The notes under the pieces: generated by a model
Told to the model about the DNA's origin: nothing
Database searches by the model: none
The model's input: only the letters and a program-made list of their open reading frames with translations
Made by a program: the position numbers and the translations under genes
In this document: one piece after another, positions 8,877 through 17,938 of the stretch
Layout of the letters: each line of letters begins with the position of its first letter
Numbering within the stretch: the first letter of the stretch is position 1
From: Massilia timonae CCUG 45783
Lineage (GTDB): Bacteria > Pseudomonadota > Gammaproteobacteria > Burkholderiales > Burkholderiaceae_D
Assembly (NCBI RefSeq): GCF_000315425.1
Contig: NZ_JH992926.1
Location: forward strand, 161,161-225,160
DNA: 64,000 nt
Direction of reading: 5' to 3'

Positions 8877-9818
8877 GTGATCCCCGACCTTTCCCACTTA
8901 CTCATCCTCGACAGCCTCCTGCGCGAGGGCAGCCTGACCCGCACCGCCGAACTGCTCGGCATGACCCAGCCCACCGTCAGCCGCGCGCTGGCGAAACTGC
9001 GGCGCCATTTCGGCGACCCGCTATTCGTGCGCTCGGGCCAGCGCATGCAGCCCACCTCCCGCGCCCTCGAACTGGCCGGCCCGGTGGCGGCCGTGCTGGA
9101 CGCGGCGCGCCAGCTCGAAGGCGGCCCGGCCGCCTTCGATCCGCTCAGCGCCACCCGTTCCTTCGGCCTGTACATGGTCGACGGCGCGGTGGTGAATATC
9201 CTGCCCCAGCTGCTGGACGGGCTGGCCAGGCTGGAGAACGGCGCCGCCGGCCTGCAGCTGCGCAGCGTGCACATCGATCCCGGCTCGCTCGAGGCCCAGC
9301 TCGAACGCGGCCATATCGACCTGGCCATCGGTCGCTTTCCGCACCTGCTCAACAACATCCGCCAGCGCAAGCTGTGGGACGACGAATACGCCTGCCTGAT
9401 GCGGCCCGGCCATCCCTGGGCCGGGCAACTCGACCGCGACGCCTGGCTGACCCACCGCCACGTGCTGATCGAGATGGAGCACACCAGCCACCACAACGTG
9501 GCCGTGACCCGCAAGCTGGAAACGCTGCTGGAGCCCACCCGCATCCTGTGCCATGTGCCGAGCTTCACCTCGGCGGCGCACATCGCGCTGCATACCGACG
9601 CCATCGCCACCATTCCGCTGCGCCTGGCGCGACCGCTGGCGCGCGACCTCGGCCTGGTGCTGGCGCCGATGCCGGTCGAGCTGCCGCCGCTGCAGCTGGC
9701 GCTGTACTGGCACGAGCGCAGCCACCGCGACCCGGCCAACCGCTGGCTGCGCGAATTCGTGCTGACGACCCTGACCAATACGCTGGGAGCCGAGACTGGT
9801 TATGCAGATTCTGCATGA
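8877..9818 (+). CDS. LysR-family transcriptional regulator
   Basis: The 313-residue protein starts at GTG 8877 and has the LysR N-terminal helix-turn-helix: SLTRTAELLGMTQPTVSRAL (about residues 20-39), followed by the co-inducer domain. It sits immediately upstream of, and in the same direction as, a three-gene efflux operon. A near-perfect T-N11-A palindrome overlaps its last codons (9802-9816), which makes it the likely regulator of that operon. The inducer cannot be told from sequence. Confidence 0.9.
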   Translation: MIPDLSHLLILDSLLREGSLTRTAELLGMTQPTVSRALAKLRRHFGDPLFVRSGQRMQPTSRALELAGPVAAVLDAARQLEGGPAAFDPLSATRSFGLYMVDGAVVNILPQLLDGLARLENGAAGLQLRSVHIDPGSLEAQLERGHIDLAIGRFPHLLNNIRQRKLWDDEYACLMRPGHPWAGQLDRDAWLTHRHVLIEMEHTSHHNVAVTRKLETLLEPTRILCHVPSFTSAAHIALHTDAIATIPLRLARPLARDLGLVLAPMPVELPPLQLALYWHERSHRDPANRWLREFVLTTLTNTLGAETGYADSA

Positions 9819-9841
9819 TGTCCATGCCGCTTATGGCATGG
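9802..9841. promoter_or_regulatory. LysR-type operator in front of the efflux operon
   Basis: ATGCAGA-T-TCTGCAT at 9802-9816 is a perfect 7+1+7 palindrome with the T-N11-A core of LysR sites (T9803, A9815). It is followed by a second perfect inverted repeat, CCATGCC-N6-GGCATGG, at 9822-9841. The first overlaps the 3' end of the lysR gene and both lie less than 100 bases before the outer-membrane factor gene. The tandem arrangement fits a recognition site plus an activation site. Confidence 0.6.
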
Positions 9842-9900
9842 CCTAAATAACTCAGAGCAACTATGCTTCGGCTATCCCTGTATTTTTGCCGAGGCACACC

Positions 9901-11373
9901 ATGCTTCAATCCCTTCCCGCGCCAGGCCGGTGTCCGACCCGCCTGGCGCTTGTTTCTGCGATGCTCGTACTCAGCGGCTGCGTGTCGATGGGCGCGCAGC
10001 CGCAATTGGCGCGCCTGACCCAGGACGCGGCTACAAATTCATCGCGCGCTATTGGGTCGTTGGCGACCGAGACCGCCGCCTGGCCGACCCAGGATTGGTG
10101 GCGCGCCTATGGCGACCCCCAGCTCGACCGGCTGGTGGAGGGCGCGCGCGATGCCAGCCCGACGATCGCCGGCGCGCTCGCGCGGGTGCGCCAGGCGGCG
10201 GCCCTCGAAGGCCTGGCCGCAGCGAGCCTGGGGCCGCAGGCCAACGCCTCGGTCCGTTCCGCGCGCCAGCGCTACAGCGAGAACGGCAGCGTGCCCAAGC
10301 CGCTGGCCGGTAGCTGGCAGTGGGTCAACGACGCCAGCCTCAACCTGGGTGTCGAACTCGATTTCTGGGGCAAGAACGCGGCCAGCGTGGCCGCCGCCGC
10401 CGGCCGCGTCAATGCGCGCCAGGCCGAAGCCCAGGCCGCGCGCCTGGCGGTGTCGACCGCCGTGGTGCAGGCCTACCTGCGCCTGGACCACCTGTATGCG
10501 CAACGCGACCTGGCCGAGCAGGAGCTGCGCCAGCGCAGCCGCATCCTCGAGCTGGTGCAGCAGCGCGTCTCCGCGCAGCTCGACAGCAAGGCGGAGCTGA
10601 AGCAGGCCGAGATCGGCGTGCCGGCCGCGCGCGGCCAGATCGCGGCGCTGGACGAGGCGATCGCGCTGACCCGGGGCCAGATCGCGGCCCTGGGGGCGCA
10701 AGGCCAGGACGCGGCCGAGTCGATCGCCCGTCCACGACTGCGCCTGGACCGCCCGGCGGCGGCGCCGGCCGACGTGCCGGCCGCGCTGCTGGGCCGCCGT
10801 CCGGAACTGGTGGCGCTGCGCTGGCAGGTCGAGGCGGCCAGCGGCGAGATCGACGTCGCCAAGGCGCAGTTCTATCCGACCGTGAACCTGAGCGTGTCCG
10901 GCGGCCTGGCCAGCCTGGGCTTCGACCGCCTGCTGCAGGGCGGCAGCCGCAGCTTCGCGGCCGGCCCGCTGGTGACCCTGCCGCTGATCGACGGCGGCCG
11001 GCTGCGCAGCAATCTCGCGGCGCGCAACGCCGAATTCGACGTCGCGGTCGAGAACTACAACGCCGCCGTGATCGATGCGCTGCGCGACGTGACGGCGCAA
11101 CTGACGTCGCTGCGCTGGCTGGGCGAACGGGTGCGCGAGCAGGACCAGGCCCTGGCCGCCGCCGAGCAGGCCTATGAGCTGGCCGAGCAGCGCTACCGCG
11201 CGGGGCTGGGCAACTTCGTGCAGGTCCTGATCGCCGAAACCCAGGTCGTGGCCCAGCGCCGCGCCCAGGCCGAGCTGGACGCCCGCGCCTACGAGCTGGA
11301 CGTGAACCTGGTGCGCGCGCTGGGTGGCGGCTACCAGGCCCCGGCCGCCAGGCCCGCGCTGGCCGCACATTGA
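9901..11373 (+). CDS. Outer-membrane efflux factor (NodT/OprM type)
   Basis: This 490-residue lipoprotein is the outer-membrane channel of a tripartite efflux pump. The ATG at 9901 follows GAGG with a six-base spacer and is preferred to the in-frame TTG at 9886. The signal ends in the lipobox LSGC (VLSGCVSMGAQ). The rest shows the two-fold repeat of TolC-like proteins, rich in long alanine/glutamine helices, with the family's LDFWGKN (around residue 155) and LGRRPEL (around 297) segments. It is the first gene of an operon with the HlyD adaptor (starting 17 bases later) and the MFS pump. Confidence 0.92.
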   Translation: MLQSLPAPGRCPTRLALVSAMLVLSGCVSMGAQPQLARLTQDAATNSSRAIGSLATETAAWPTQDWWRAYGDPQLDRLVEGARDASPTIAGALARVRQAAALEGLAAASLGPQANASVRSARQRYSENGSVPKPLAGSWQWVNDASLNLGVELDFWGKNAASVAAAAGRVNARQAEAQAARLAVSTAVVQAYLRLDHLYAQRDLAEQELRQRSRILELVQQRVSAQLDSKAELKQAEIGVPAARGQIAALDEAIALTRGQIAALGAQGQDAAESIARPRLRLDRPAAAPADVPAALLGRRPELVALRWQVEAASGEIDVAKAQFYPTVNLSVSGGLASLGFDRLLQGGSRSFAAGPLVTLPLIDGGRLRSNLAARNAEFDVAVENYNAAVIDALRDVTAQLTSLRWLGERVREQDQALAAAEQAYELAEQRYRAGLGNFVQVLIAETQVVAQRRAQAELDARAYELDVNLVRALGGGYQAPAARPALAAH

Positions 11374-11390
11374 AGAATCGAGAGAACGCT

Positions 11391-12563
11391 ATGGACACCA
11401 ATAATACGAACAACGCTCCCCAGGGCCGCCGCAAGCTGGCGCTCGGCCTTTCTGTCGCCGTGCTGGCCGCCGCCGGCGGCATCGCCTGGTCCTCGCCCGA
11501 GGTGCTGGGCATCGGCTGGAACAGCCAGCACACCGAAGACGCCTACGTCGAGGGCAACCTGGTGCAGGTGACCCCGCAGGTCGCCGGCACCGTGACCCGC
11601 ATCGCGGCCGACAACACCGATTTCGTGCGGCCCGGCGACGTGCTGGTGCAGCTTAACGAGGTCGACGCGCGCCTGGCCCAGGACCGCGCCGAGGCGGCGC
11701 TGGCCAAGTCGGCGCGCCAGGTGCGGGCCCAGTTCGCCGGCGTCGAGCAGCTGCGCGCGACGGTCGCCCAGCGCGAGGCCGATCTCGGCAAGGCCGCCAG
11801 CGACCTCGAACGCCGGCGCAAGCTGGCCGACACCGGCGCCGTGTCGGGCGAGGACATCCGCCATGCCGAGGATGCCGTGGCCGCCGCCCGCGCAGCGCTC
11901 ACCGCCGCGCGCCAGCAGGTCGGCTCGGCGCTGGCCCTGGTCGACGGCACCACGGTCGAAAGCCATCCCGACGTGCAGGCCGCGATCGCCCAGCTGCGCG
12001 ACGCCTCGCTGGGTCTGGCGCGCACCACGCTGGCCGCGCCGGTGGGCGGCATCGTGGCGCGCCGCAACGTCCAGATCGGCCAGCGCGTGGCCCAGGGCAC
12101 GCCGCTGATGGCGATCGTGCCGCTGGACCAGATGTGGGTCACCGCCAACCTGAAGGAAACCCAGCTCAAGGACGTGCGCATCGGCCAGCCGGTGGCGGTG
12201 ACGGCCGACGTGTACGGCAAGGACGTCGTCTTCCATGGCCGCGTGGTCGGCCAGGAAGCCGGCACCGGCAGCGCCTTCGCCGCCGTCCCGGCCCAGAACG
12301 CGACCGGCAACTGGATCAAGGTGGTGCAGCGGGTGCCGGTGCGCATCGCGCTCGACCCGGCCGACCTGGCGCGCCATCCGCTGCGCCTGGGCCTGTCGAT
12401 GAAGGTGGCGATCGACACCAGCAGCAAGCAGGGCCTGAGCCTGATGCAGGCCGGGGCCGCGCGCCAGCAGTACAAGACCGTCGTGTTCGAGACCGAGTCG
12501 CATGGCGCCGACGAGGCGATCCGGCGCGCGCTCGGTCACCCGGGCGCGGTGGCGTCGCGTTGA
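11391..12563 (+). CDS. HlyD/EmrA-type membrane fusion protein
   Basis: The 390-residue protein has one N-terminal membrane anchor (about residues 17-35), then the biotinyl-lipoyl-like half DAYVEGNLVQVTPQVAGTV, a coiled coil of about 100 residues rich in alanine and arginine, the second lipoyl half, and the beta-barrel region with MWVTANLKETQL. This is the EmrA layout: a periplasmic adaptor between an MFS pump and an outer-membrane channel. The ATG at 11391 is used; the frame extends upstream to a TTG that overlaps the previous gene. It is the middle gene of the efflux operon, 15 bases before the pump. Confidence 0.92.
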   Translation: MDTNNTNNAPQGRRKLALGLSVAVLAAAGGIAWSSPEVLGIGWNSQHTEDAYVEGNLVQVTPQVAGTVTRIAADNTDFVRPGDVLVQLNEVDARLAQDRAEAALAKSARQVRAQFAGVEQLRATVAQREADLGKAASDLERRRKLADTGAVSGEDIRHAEDAVAAARAALTAARQQVGSALALVDGTTVESHPDVQAAIAQLRDASLGLARTTLAAPVGGIVARRNVQIGQRVAQGTPLMAIVPLDQMWVTANLKETQLKDVRIGQPVAVTADVYGKDVVFHGRVVGQEAGTGSAFAAVPAQNATGNWIKVVQRVPVRIALDPADLARHPLRLGLSMKVAIDTSSKQGLSLMQAGAARQQYKTVVFETESHGADEAIRRALGHPGAVASR

Positions 12564-12578
12564 TGGAAAGGGCAGGCG

Positions 12579-14036
12579 ATGAACGCCCCCGCTAAGCTTA
12601 CGATTCCACGTCCGGCGCTGCTGGCCGCGATCTTCGTGTTCAACTTCATCGAGTTCCTCTCGACCGGCATGACGGTGTTCGCGGCGTCGGCCATCATGGG
12701 CCACGTCGGCGCCTCGCCCGAGGAATACGCCACCGTCTCGGCGCTGTACGCGGCGGTGGCGGTGCTGTCGATCTCGCAGCTGACGGTGATGGTGCAGCGC
12801 CTCGGTTGGCGCAACTACCTGCTGGGCGGCGTGGTGTTCTACATGGTCGGCGCCTGGATCTGCGCGGGCAGCGGCAGCGTCGCCGCCTTCGCCGGCGGCC
12901 GGCTGTTGATGGCCATCGGCGGCGGCGTGTTCATGACCGCCTCGCGCATGATGGTCAACCTGATTCCGCCTTCGCCCCAGCGCCTGCAGGGCATCGCGGC
13001 ATTCGGCAGCGCGCTGTCGCTCGGCCTGGCGCTCGGCCCCCTGGCCGCGGCGAAGTTCATCGGCCACGAAGCCTGGGGCGGGATGTTCCTGCTGCTGGCG
13101 ACGCTGGCCGCGATCGGCGCCGGCATCGCGGCGCGCTGGCTGCCGCTCGGCGCCGACACGCTGGACGGCACGCCGACGCGCCTGCACGTGCCGGATGCGA
13201 TCCTGCTGGGCGGCGGCGCCGCGATCACGCTGTTCGCCCTGCAGCACCTGACCTACGACTGGCATGGCGGCCAGCGTGGCGCGCTGCTCGGCCACCTGGC
13301 GCTGGGCCTGGCCTTGCTGCTGGCCTTCGGCCTCGTCAAGGCGCGCCGCCACGAACCCTTCCTGCACCTGAACATCCTGGCCAGCGCGCGCTATCGCCTG
13401 GGCCTGGTCATCTTCGCGGTCTGCTACGCGGTGCTCGGGATGGTCAACACCCTGTTGCCGCAGGCGGTGCAGAAGGGCCTCGGCATGGGGCTGGAGCAGG
13501 CCGGCGTGCTGCAAGGCGTGGGGCTGCTGTCGACCTTCGTCGTGTTCGTGGTGATGCTGCAGATGGTCAAGCGCAATCCGCATCCGACCAGGTTCTTCGT
13601 GACCGGCTTCCTGATGCTGGCGGCGCTCGGCTGGCGCTTCGCCACCCTGGATCCGCGCGCCAACGCCTGGGACACGGTGATGTTGTGGATGGGCCTGTTC
13701 GGCGGCTTCCTGACGCTCGGCATGGCGACCGCCGCGATCCACTCGTTCAAGGATCTGCAGGCGGACAACGTGGTGTTCGCGCACGCCCAGCAGCTCAAGA
13801 ACATGCTGGGGCAGGTGGGCCTGGCGCTGGGCGTCGGCGTGACCAATATCGCGCTGCAGGAGCGCACGGCGCTGCATTCCTCGCGGCTGGCCGAGAAGGC
13901 CGGCCCGATCGGCGACGGCGGGCTGGAGCTGGCGCGCCAGGCCGGACTGCTGGCGGGCCAGGACCTGTTCTGGGTCGTGATGTGGGTGGGCCTGGTCGGG
14001 GCCGTGCTGCTGACCATGCAGCGCCGGTTCGACTAG
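12579..14036 (+). CDS. MFS drug-efflux pump, DHA2 type
   Basis: This 485-residue inner-membrane transporter has about 14 hydrophobic segments and belongs to the DHA2 (EmrB-like) branch of the major facilitator superfamily. The N-terminus has FIEFLSTGMTVFAASAIMG, and its position behind an OMF and an HlyD adaptor marks it as the proton-driven pump of the tripartite system. Motif C of the drug antiporters appears as a glycine/proline-rich stretch (SLGLALGPLAAAKFIG). The exported compound is unknown. Confidence 0.9.
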   Translation: MNAPAKLTIPRPALLAAIFVFNFIEFLSTGMTVFAASAIMGHVGASPEEYATVSALYAAVAVLSISQLTVMVQRLGWRNYLLGGVVFYMVGAWICAGSGSVAAFAGGRLLMAIGGGVFMTASRMMVNLIPPSPQRLQGIAAFGSALSLGLALGPLAAAKFIGHEAWGGMFLLLATLAAIGAGIAARWLPLGADTLDGTPTRLHVPDAILLGGGAAITLFALQHLTYDWHGGQRGALLGHLALGLALLLAFGLVKARRHEPFLHLNILASARYRLGLVIFAVCYAVLGMVNTLLPQAVQKGLGMGLEQAGVLQGVGLLSTFVVFVVMLQMVKRNPHPTRFFVTGFLMLAALGWRFATLDPRANAWDTVMLWMGLFGGFLTLGMATAAIHSFKDLQADNVVFAHAQQLKNMLGQVGLALGVGVTNIALQERTALHSSRLAEKAGPIGDGGLELARQAGLLAGQDLFWVVMWVGLVGAVLLTMQRRFD

Positions 14037-14056
14037 GGGGGCAAGCGTGCGCCCGG

Positions 14057-14078
14057 GTGTAAAACGATCGTTTTACAC
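14057..14078. promoter_or_regulatory. Perfect 22-base palindromic TetR operator
   Basis: The half-site GTGTAAAACGA at 14057-14067 is followed directly by its exact reverse complement to 14078. The palindrome ends seven bases before the ATG of the tetR gene. Its size, symmetry and place are those of an autoregulatory TetR operator; by blocking the tetR promoter it would also control the overlapping MFS gene. Confidence 0.75.
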
Positions 14079-14085
14079 TGGGGCC

Positions 14086-14613
14086 ATGGATACCAACCCA
14101 GCACTCCTTGCCATTGCCGAGCGCCTGTTCTACGAACACGGCTACATGGCCACCAATATGGACACCCTGGCGCGCGCCGCCAGGATGTCGAGCCGCACCC
14201 TCTATAAACATGCCGGCAGCAAGGCCGCCCTGGTGGGCGAGGTGCTCGCCGCGCGTGACCGGCGCTTCTTCGAGCAGGTCGATGGACTCGACGTGCGCGC
14301 GCTGTTCGCCGCGCTGGCCGGCTGGATCGCGCACGAAGGGGCGCGCGGCTGCCTGTTCCTGCGCATCCTCGGCGAGACCGGCGGCGCCGAACCGGCGATC
14401 GTGGCGGCGGTGCAGGCGCACAAGGCCAGGCTGCGCGAACACGTCGCGCGGATCGTCCACGCTGATCTCGGGCGCGCCGACGAGGTGCTGGCCGGGCGCA
14501 TCGTCCTGCTGTTCGAAGGCGCGGTGGCGGCCAGCGCCTGGCAGGGGGCGAGCGCGATCGAGGCGGCGTGCGGGGCCGCCGTGGATCTGGTTGCGATGGC
14601 GCGTGCGGCGTGA
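14086..14613 (+). CDS. TetR-family repressor
   Basis: The 175-residue protein has the TetR DNA-binding domain, with helix-turn-helix NMDTLARAARMSSRTLYKHA (about residues 23-42), and a helical ligand domain. The ATG at 14086 is chosen because the alternative GTG at 14047 would put the 22-base operator inside the coding sequence. The stop overlaps the GTG start of the following MFS gene, so repressor and transporter form one unit. The likely role is to repress itself and the transporter until an exported compound binds. It may also act on the efflux operon just upstream, although no second copy of the palindrome was seen there. Confidence 0.9.
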   Translation: MDTNPALLAIAERLFYEHGYMATNMDTLARAARMSSRTLYKHAGSKAALVGEVLAARDRRFFEQVDGLDVRALFAALAGWIAHEGARGCLFLRILGETGGAEPAIVAAVQAHKARLREHVARIVHADLGRADEVLAGRIVLLFEGAVAASAWQGASAIEAACGAAVDLVAMARAA

Positions 14614-15734
14614 AACAGACCCTCGCTCTCGGCGTCACCGGCTTTGGCCTGATCGCGGTCTGCTACGGCTTCGCGCGCTTCGCCTTCGGCCTGTTCCTGC
14701 CCGCGATCTCGGCCGATTTCGAGCTCTCGTCCTCACTGGCGGGGATCATCTCGGCGGGGTCCTTTCTCGGCTTTTGCCTGGCGATCGTGCTGGCGGCCTG
14801 GCTGACCGAGCGCCGCGGGCCGCGCTTCGTGGCGGTGGCGGCAGGCGTGGCCGGCGCCGCCGGCATGATCGGGCTCGCCAGCGCCGCGTCGCCCGCCTGG
14901 CTCGCCGCCGCGGTGATCGTGGCCGGCTCGAGCACCGGCCTGGCGTCGCCGGCGCTGGCCGCGGCCGTGACGGCGATGCTGCCGCCCGCCAGGCACGACA
15001 CGACCAACACCTTCATCAATGCCGGCACCAGCGCCGGCGTCGCCCTGTCCGGCCCGGTGGCGGCGCTGATGGGGGCCGAGTGGCGGCTGGCCTATGCCGG
15101 CTTCGCCGGCGCGACCCTCCTGATGGTCGGCGCGACCCTGAAGGTGCTGTCCGCCGGCCGGCCGCGGCCCGCCGTCGCTGCGCCGTTGCTGCCCCGGCTT
15201 TCGCCCGACCTGATGCGGCTGGCCGCGGCCGCCGGCCTGAGCGGAGCGGCGAGCACCGTGGTCTGGAGTTTCGGCGCCGACCTGCTGGAGGCCAATCTCG
15301 GCTGGAGCGGACGCCAGGTCGGCATGCTGTGGACCGTCATGGGGTGCGCGGGCGTGGTCGGCGCCATGGCGGGATCGCTGATTGCCCGCTACGGGATGCG
15401 CGCGGTGCATCTTGTGTTCCACGTCGCGCTGGGGCTGGCGGTTGCCGCCGTCGGCCTGGATGGCGCGCCGCCGTGGCTCGTGTTCATGGGCGGCGGCCTG
15501 TTCGGCGCCGCCTACCTGATGCTGACGGGCGTCTATCTGGTGTGGAGCATCGCGGCGCTGCCCGCGCGGCCCGCGACCGGCGTGACGCTGGCCTTCCTGG
15601 CGCTGGCGGTGGGTCAGACGCTGGGCGCATTGGGCTTCGGCTTTCTGATGGAGCGCGCCTCGCCGAACGCCGCCGTGGCGTCGTTCGCGGCGCTGGCCCT
15701 CGTCGCCGGCCTCGTTCGGCGCGGCCCGGAATGA
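14610..15734 (+). CDS. MFS transporter (YbfB-like)
   Basis: This protein of 374 residues has about 12 membrane segments and resembles the YbfB/YjiJ group of MFS proteins (GFGLIAVCYGFARFAFGLF near the start, TERRGPRF after the second loop). Translation starts at GTG 14610 inside the tetR stop (GTGA overlap), so it is translationally coupled to its probable repressor. The substrate is unknown. Confidence 0.85.
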   Translation: MKQTLALGVTGFGLIAVCYGFARFAFGLFLPAISADFELSSSLAGIISAGSFLGFCLAIVLAAWLTERRGPRFVAVAAGVAGAAGMIGLASAASPAWLAAAVIVAGSSTGLASPALAAAVTAMLPPARHDTTNTFINAGTSAGVALSGPVAALMGAEWRLAYAGFAGATLLMVGATLKVLSAGRPRPAVAAPLLPRLSPDLMRLAAAAGLSGAASTVVWSFGADLLEANLGWSGRQVGMLWTVMGCAGVVGAMAGSLIARYGMRAVHLVFHVALGLAVAAVGLDGAPPWLVFMGGGLFGAAYLMLTGVYLVWSIAALPARPATGVTLAFLALAVGQTLGALGFGFLMERASPNAAVASFAALALVAGLVRRGPE

Positions 15735-15737
15735 CAA

Positions 15738-15773
15738 CGCCCGGCGCCAGCCTGGAAAGGCCGGCGCCGGGCG
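15738..15773. terminator. GC-rich hairpin between convergent genes
   Basis: CGCCCGGCGCC at 15738-15748 pairs perfectly with GGCGCCGGGCG at 15763-15773, and an inner GCC/GGC extends the stem. It lies right after the MFS stop and before the tctA stop on the other strand. There is no T-run, so it may act as a bidirectional pause or Rho-assisted terminator. Confidence 0.5.
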
Positions 15774-15803
15774 GCGCACGGGGTTCGCTCCGCGTTCAGC
15801 GCA

Positions 15804-17306
15804 TCAGTCTTCCTGGAACGCCTCTTCGCGCTTCTTGCGCAGCGACGGCAGCAGCACGACGATCATCGCCGCGGCGGCCAGGCCCAGCATCACGCCCGAG
15901 ATCGGACGCTCGATGAACACCATCGGATCGCTGCGCGACAGCAGCAGGGCGCGGCGCAGGTACTCTTCCATCATCGGTCCGATGATGAAGCCGAGCAGCA
16001 TCGGCGCCGGTTCCAGTTCCAGCTTGGCGCACAGGTAGCCCAGCAGGCCGAACAGCGCCATCAGGTAGACGTCGAAGTTGCTGTTGTTCAGGCTGAACAC
16101 GCCGATCGCGCAGAACATCAGGATCGCCGGATACAGCAGCTGGTAAGGCACCATGATCATGCGCACCCAGATGCCGATCATCGGCAGGTTCAGCACGACC
16201 AGGAACAGGTTACCGATCCACATCGAGACGATCAGGCCCCAGAACAGGCCGGGCTGCTCGGTCATCACGGCCGGACCCGGCTGGATGCCCTGGATGATCA
16301 TCGCGCCGATCATCAGCGCCATCACCGGGTTCGACGGAATGCCGAGGGTCAGCATCGGGATGAACGAGGTCTGGGCGCCGGCGTTGTTGGCCGCTTCCGG
16401 GGCCGCCACGCCTTCGATCGCGCCCTTGCCGAACTGCGCCGAGTTCTTCGACACCTTCTTCTCCAGCGAGTAGGAGGCGAACGACGCCAGCATCGCGCCG
16501 CCGCCCGGCAGGATGCCGAGGATCGAGCCGAGGCCGGTCGCGCGCAGGACCGGGGCGATGATGCGCTTGAAGTCGTCCTTGCTCAGCATCAGGCCCTTGA
16601 CCTTCTTCATCACCAGGTTGCGCGACTCGTCGTGCTCCAGGTTGCGGACGATCTCGCCGATGCCGAACATGCCCATCGCGACGATCACGAAGTTGATGCC
16701 GTCGGCCAGCTGCGGCAGGTCGAAGGTGTAGCGCGCCGAGCCCGAGTTGACGTCGGTGCCCACCACGCCCAGCAGCAGGCCGAGCAGCACCATGCCGATC
16801 GCCTTGAGCAGCGAGCCGCTGGCCAGGACCACCGAGGCGACCAGGCCGAGCACCATCAGCGAGAAGTATTCGGCGGGGCCGAATTCGAGGGCCATGTCGG
16901 CCAGCGGCGGCGCGGCCAGGGCCAGCAGCACGGTGGCGACCGAACCGGCGAAGAACGAGGCGATCGCCGCGGTGGCCAGCGCCTTGCCGGCGTTGCCGTT
17001 GCGCGCCATCTGGTAGCCGTCCAGGGCCGTCACGACCGACGAGGATTCACCCGGCAGGTTGACCAGGATCGCGGTGGTCGAGCCGCCGTACTGGGCGCCA
17101 TAGTAGATGCCGGCCAACATGATCAGCGCCGATTCCGGCGGCAGGCCGAAGGTCGCCGGCAGCAGCATGGCGATGGTGGCGATCGGGCCGAGACCCGGCA
17201 GCACGCCGACCGCGGTGCCGACGAAGACGCCGACCAGGCAGTAGAACAGGTTTTGAAGCGTGAAGGCCGTTTCGAGGCCGAGGGCGAGATTGCTGAAGAG
17301 TTCCAT
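15804..17306 (-). CDS. tctA: Tripartite tricarboxylate transporter, large permease TctA
   Basis: This 500-residue membrane protein is the TctA large permease. It has the glycine/proline motif GTAVGVLPGLGPIATIAMLLP (in part, around residues 32-50), YYGAQYGGSTTAILVNLPGE (about 68-87) and the matching second-half motif ILGILPGGGAMLASFASY. It imports citrate-like or other carboxylates with the small permease TctB and a periplasmic binder. It is the last gene of the tctCBA operon. Confidence 0.96.
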   Translation of the reverse strand: MELFSNLALGLETAFTLQNLFYCLVGVFVGTAVGVLPGLGPIATIAMLLPATFGLPPESALIMLAGIYYGAQYGGSTTAILVNLPGESSSVVTALDGYQMARNGNAGKALATAAIASFFAGSVATVLLALAAPPLADMALEFGPAEYFSLMVLGLVASVVLASGSLLKAIGMVLLGLLLGVVGTDVNSGSARYTFDLPQLADGINFVIVAMGMFGIGEIVRNLEHDESRNLVMKKVKGLMLSKDDFKRIIAPVLRATGLGSILGILPGGGAMLASFASYSLEKKVSKNSAQFGKGAIEGVAAPEAANNAGAQTSFIPMLTLGIPSNPVMALMIGAMIIQGIQPGPAVMTEQPGLFWGLIVSMWIGNLFLVVLNLPMIGIWVRMIMVPYQLLYPAILMFCAIGVFSLNNSNFDVYLMALFGLLGYLCAKLELEPAPMLLGFIIGPMMEEYLRRALLLSRSDPMVFIERPISGVMLGLAAAAMIVVLLPSLRKKREEAFQED

Positions 17307-17312
17307 ATTCTA

Positions 17313-17777
17313 TTAATTCCCACCGAGCCAAGGACCAAAGATAGGCATCGGCAAGCCGAGCAGCTTGACGAACAGGCCTACCGCGAACAGGGCGCCGCCG
17401 ACGGCCAGCGCCACGGCCTTGCCCAGATTGAATTTCTGGCCGGCGTAGCTGCTGATCAGGATCAGCAGGAAGGCCGCCGGCACCAGGCCCGCGTCGCGCA
17501 CCAGGAAGCCGAACAGCAGCACGGCCACCAGCACCAGCGACAGCTCTTTCCAGTACAGGCGGCCGATCGGCTCGCCCTGGCGGAAGAAGGAGCGCAGCAA
17601 GGAAGCTGCGCCGACCAGCGACAGCAGGCCGCCGAGGGCGGTCGGGAAATAGGCCGGGCCCATGCGTCCGGCCGTGCCCATTTCATAGTCCTGGCCGATG
17701 ACGATGGCGCTCAGGCCGAAGAAGAGAAAGACGATGCCACTCCAAAAATCCTTTGGGTGGCGTATGAATGCTGGCAC
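17313..17777 (-). CDS. tctB: Tripartite tricarboxylate transporter, small permease TctB
   Basis: The 154-residue protein has four hydrophobic segments and the TctB signature of an N-terminal DFWSGIVFLFFGLSAIVIG segment and MGPAYFPTALGGLL. The GTG at 17777 is preferred as start because it follows a GGGGA site and immediately precedes the conserved part; the frame extends to an upstream ATG at 17825. The stop lies six bases before tctA. About 160 bases separate it from tctC. Confidence 0.9.
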   Translation of the reverse strand: MPAFIRHPKDFWSGIVFLFFGLSAIVIGQDYEMGTAGRMGPAYFPTALGGLLSLVGAASLLRSFFRQGEPIGRLYWKELSLVLVAVLLFGFLVRDAGLVPAAFLLILISSYAGQKFNLGKAVALAVGGALFAVGLFVKLLGLPMPIFGPWLGGN

Positions 17778-17938
17778 GTGGTGGTCCCCTTTTTTTGTGA
17801 TGCAAATGCGGTGGTACAGATGCAATGGTTCGAAGTGTGTTTCAACGACGGTGCTGCGGGTGCGGCAGGTACGACAGCTACAACAAAACGCACCGTCCCG
17901 GTGGAACCGGCACAGTGCGTGATATCAGATGCTCATGC

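Noticed and set aside
11331..13877. 848-codon minus-strand open frame
   Set aside because: It is antisense to the HlyD and MFS pump genes, which have clear family motifs.
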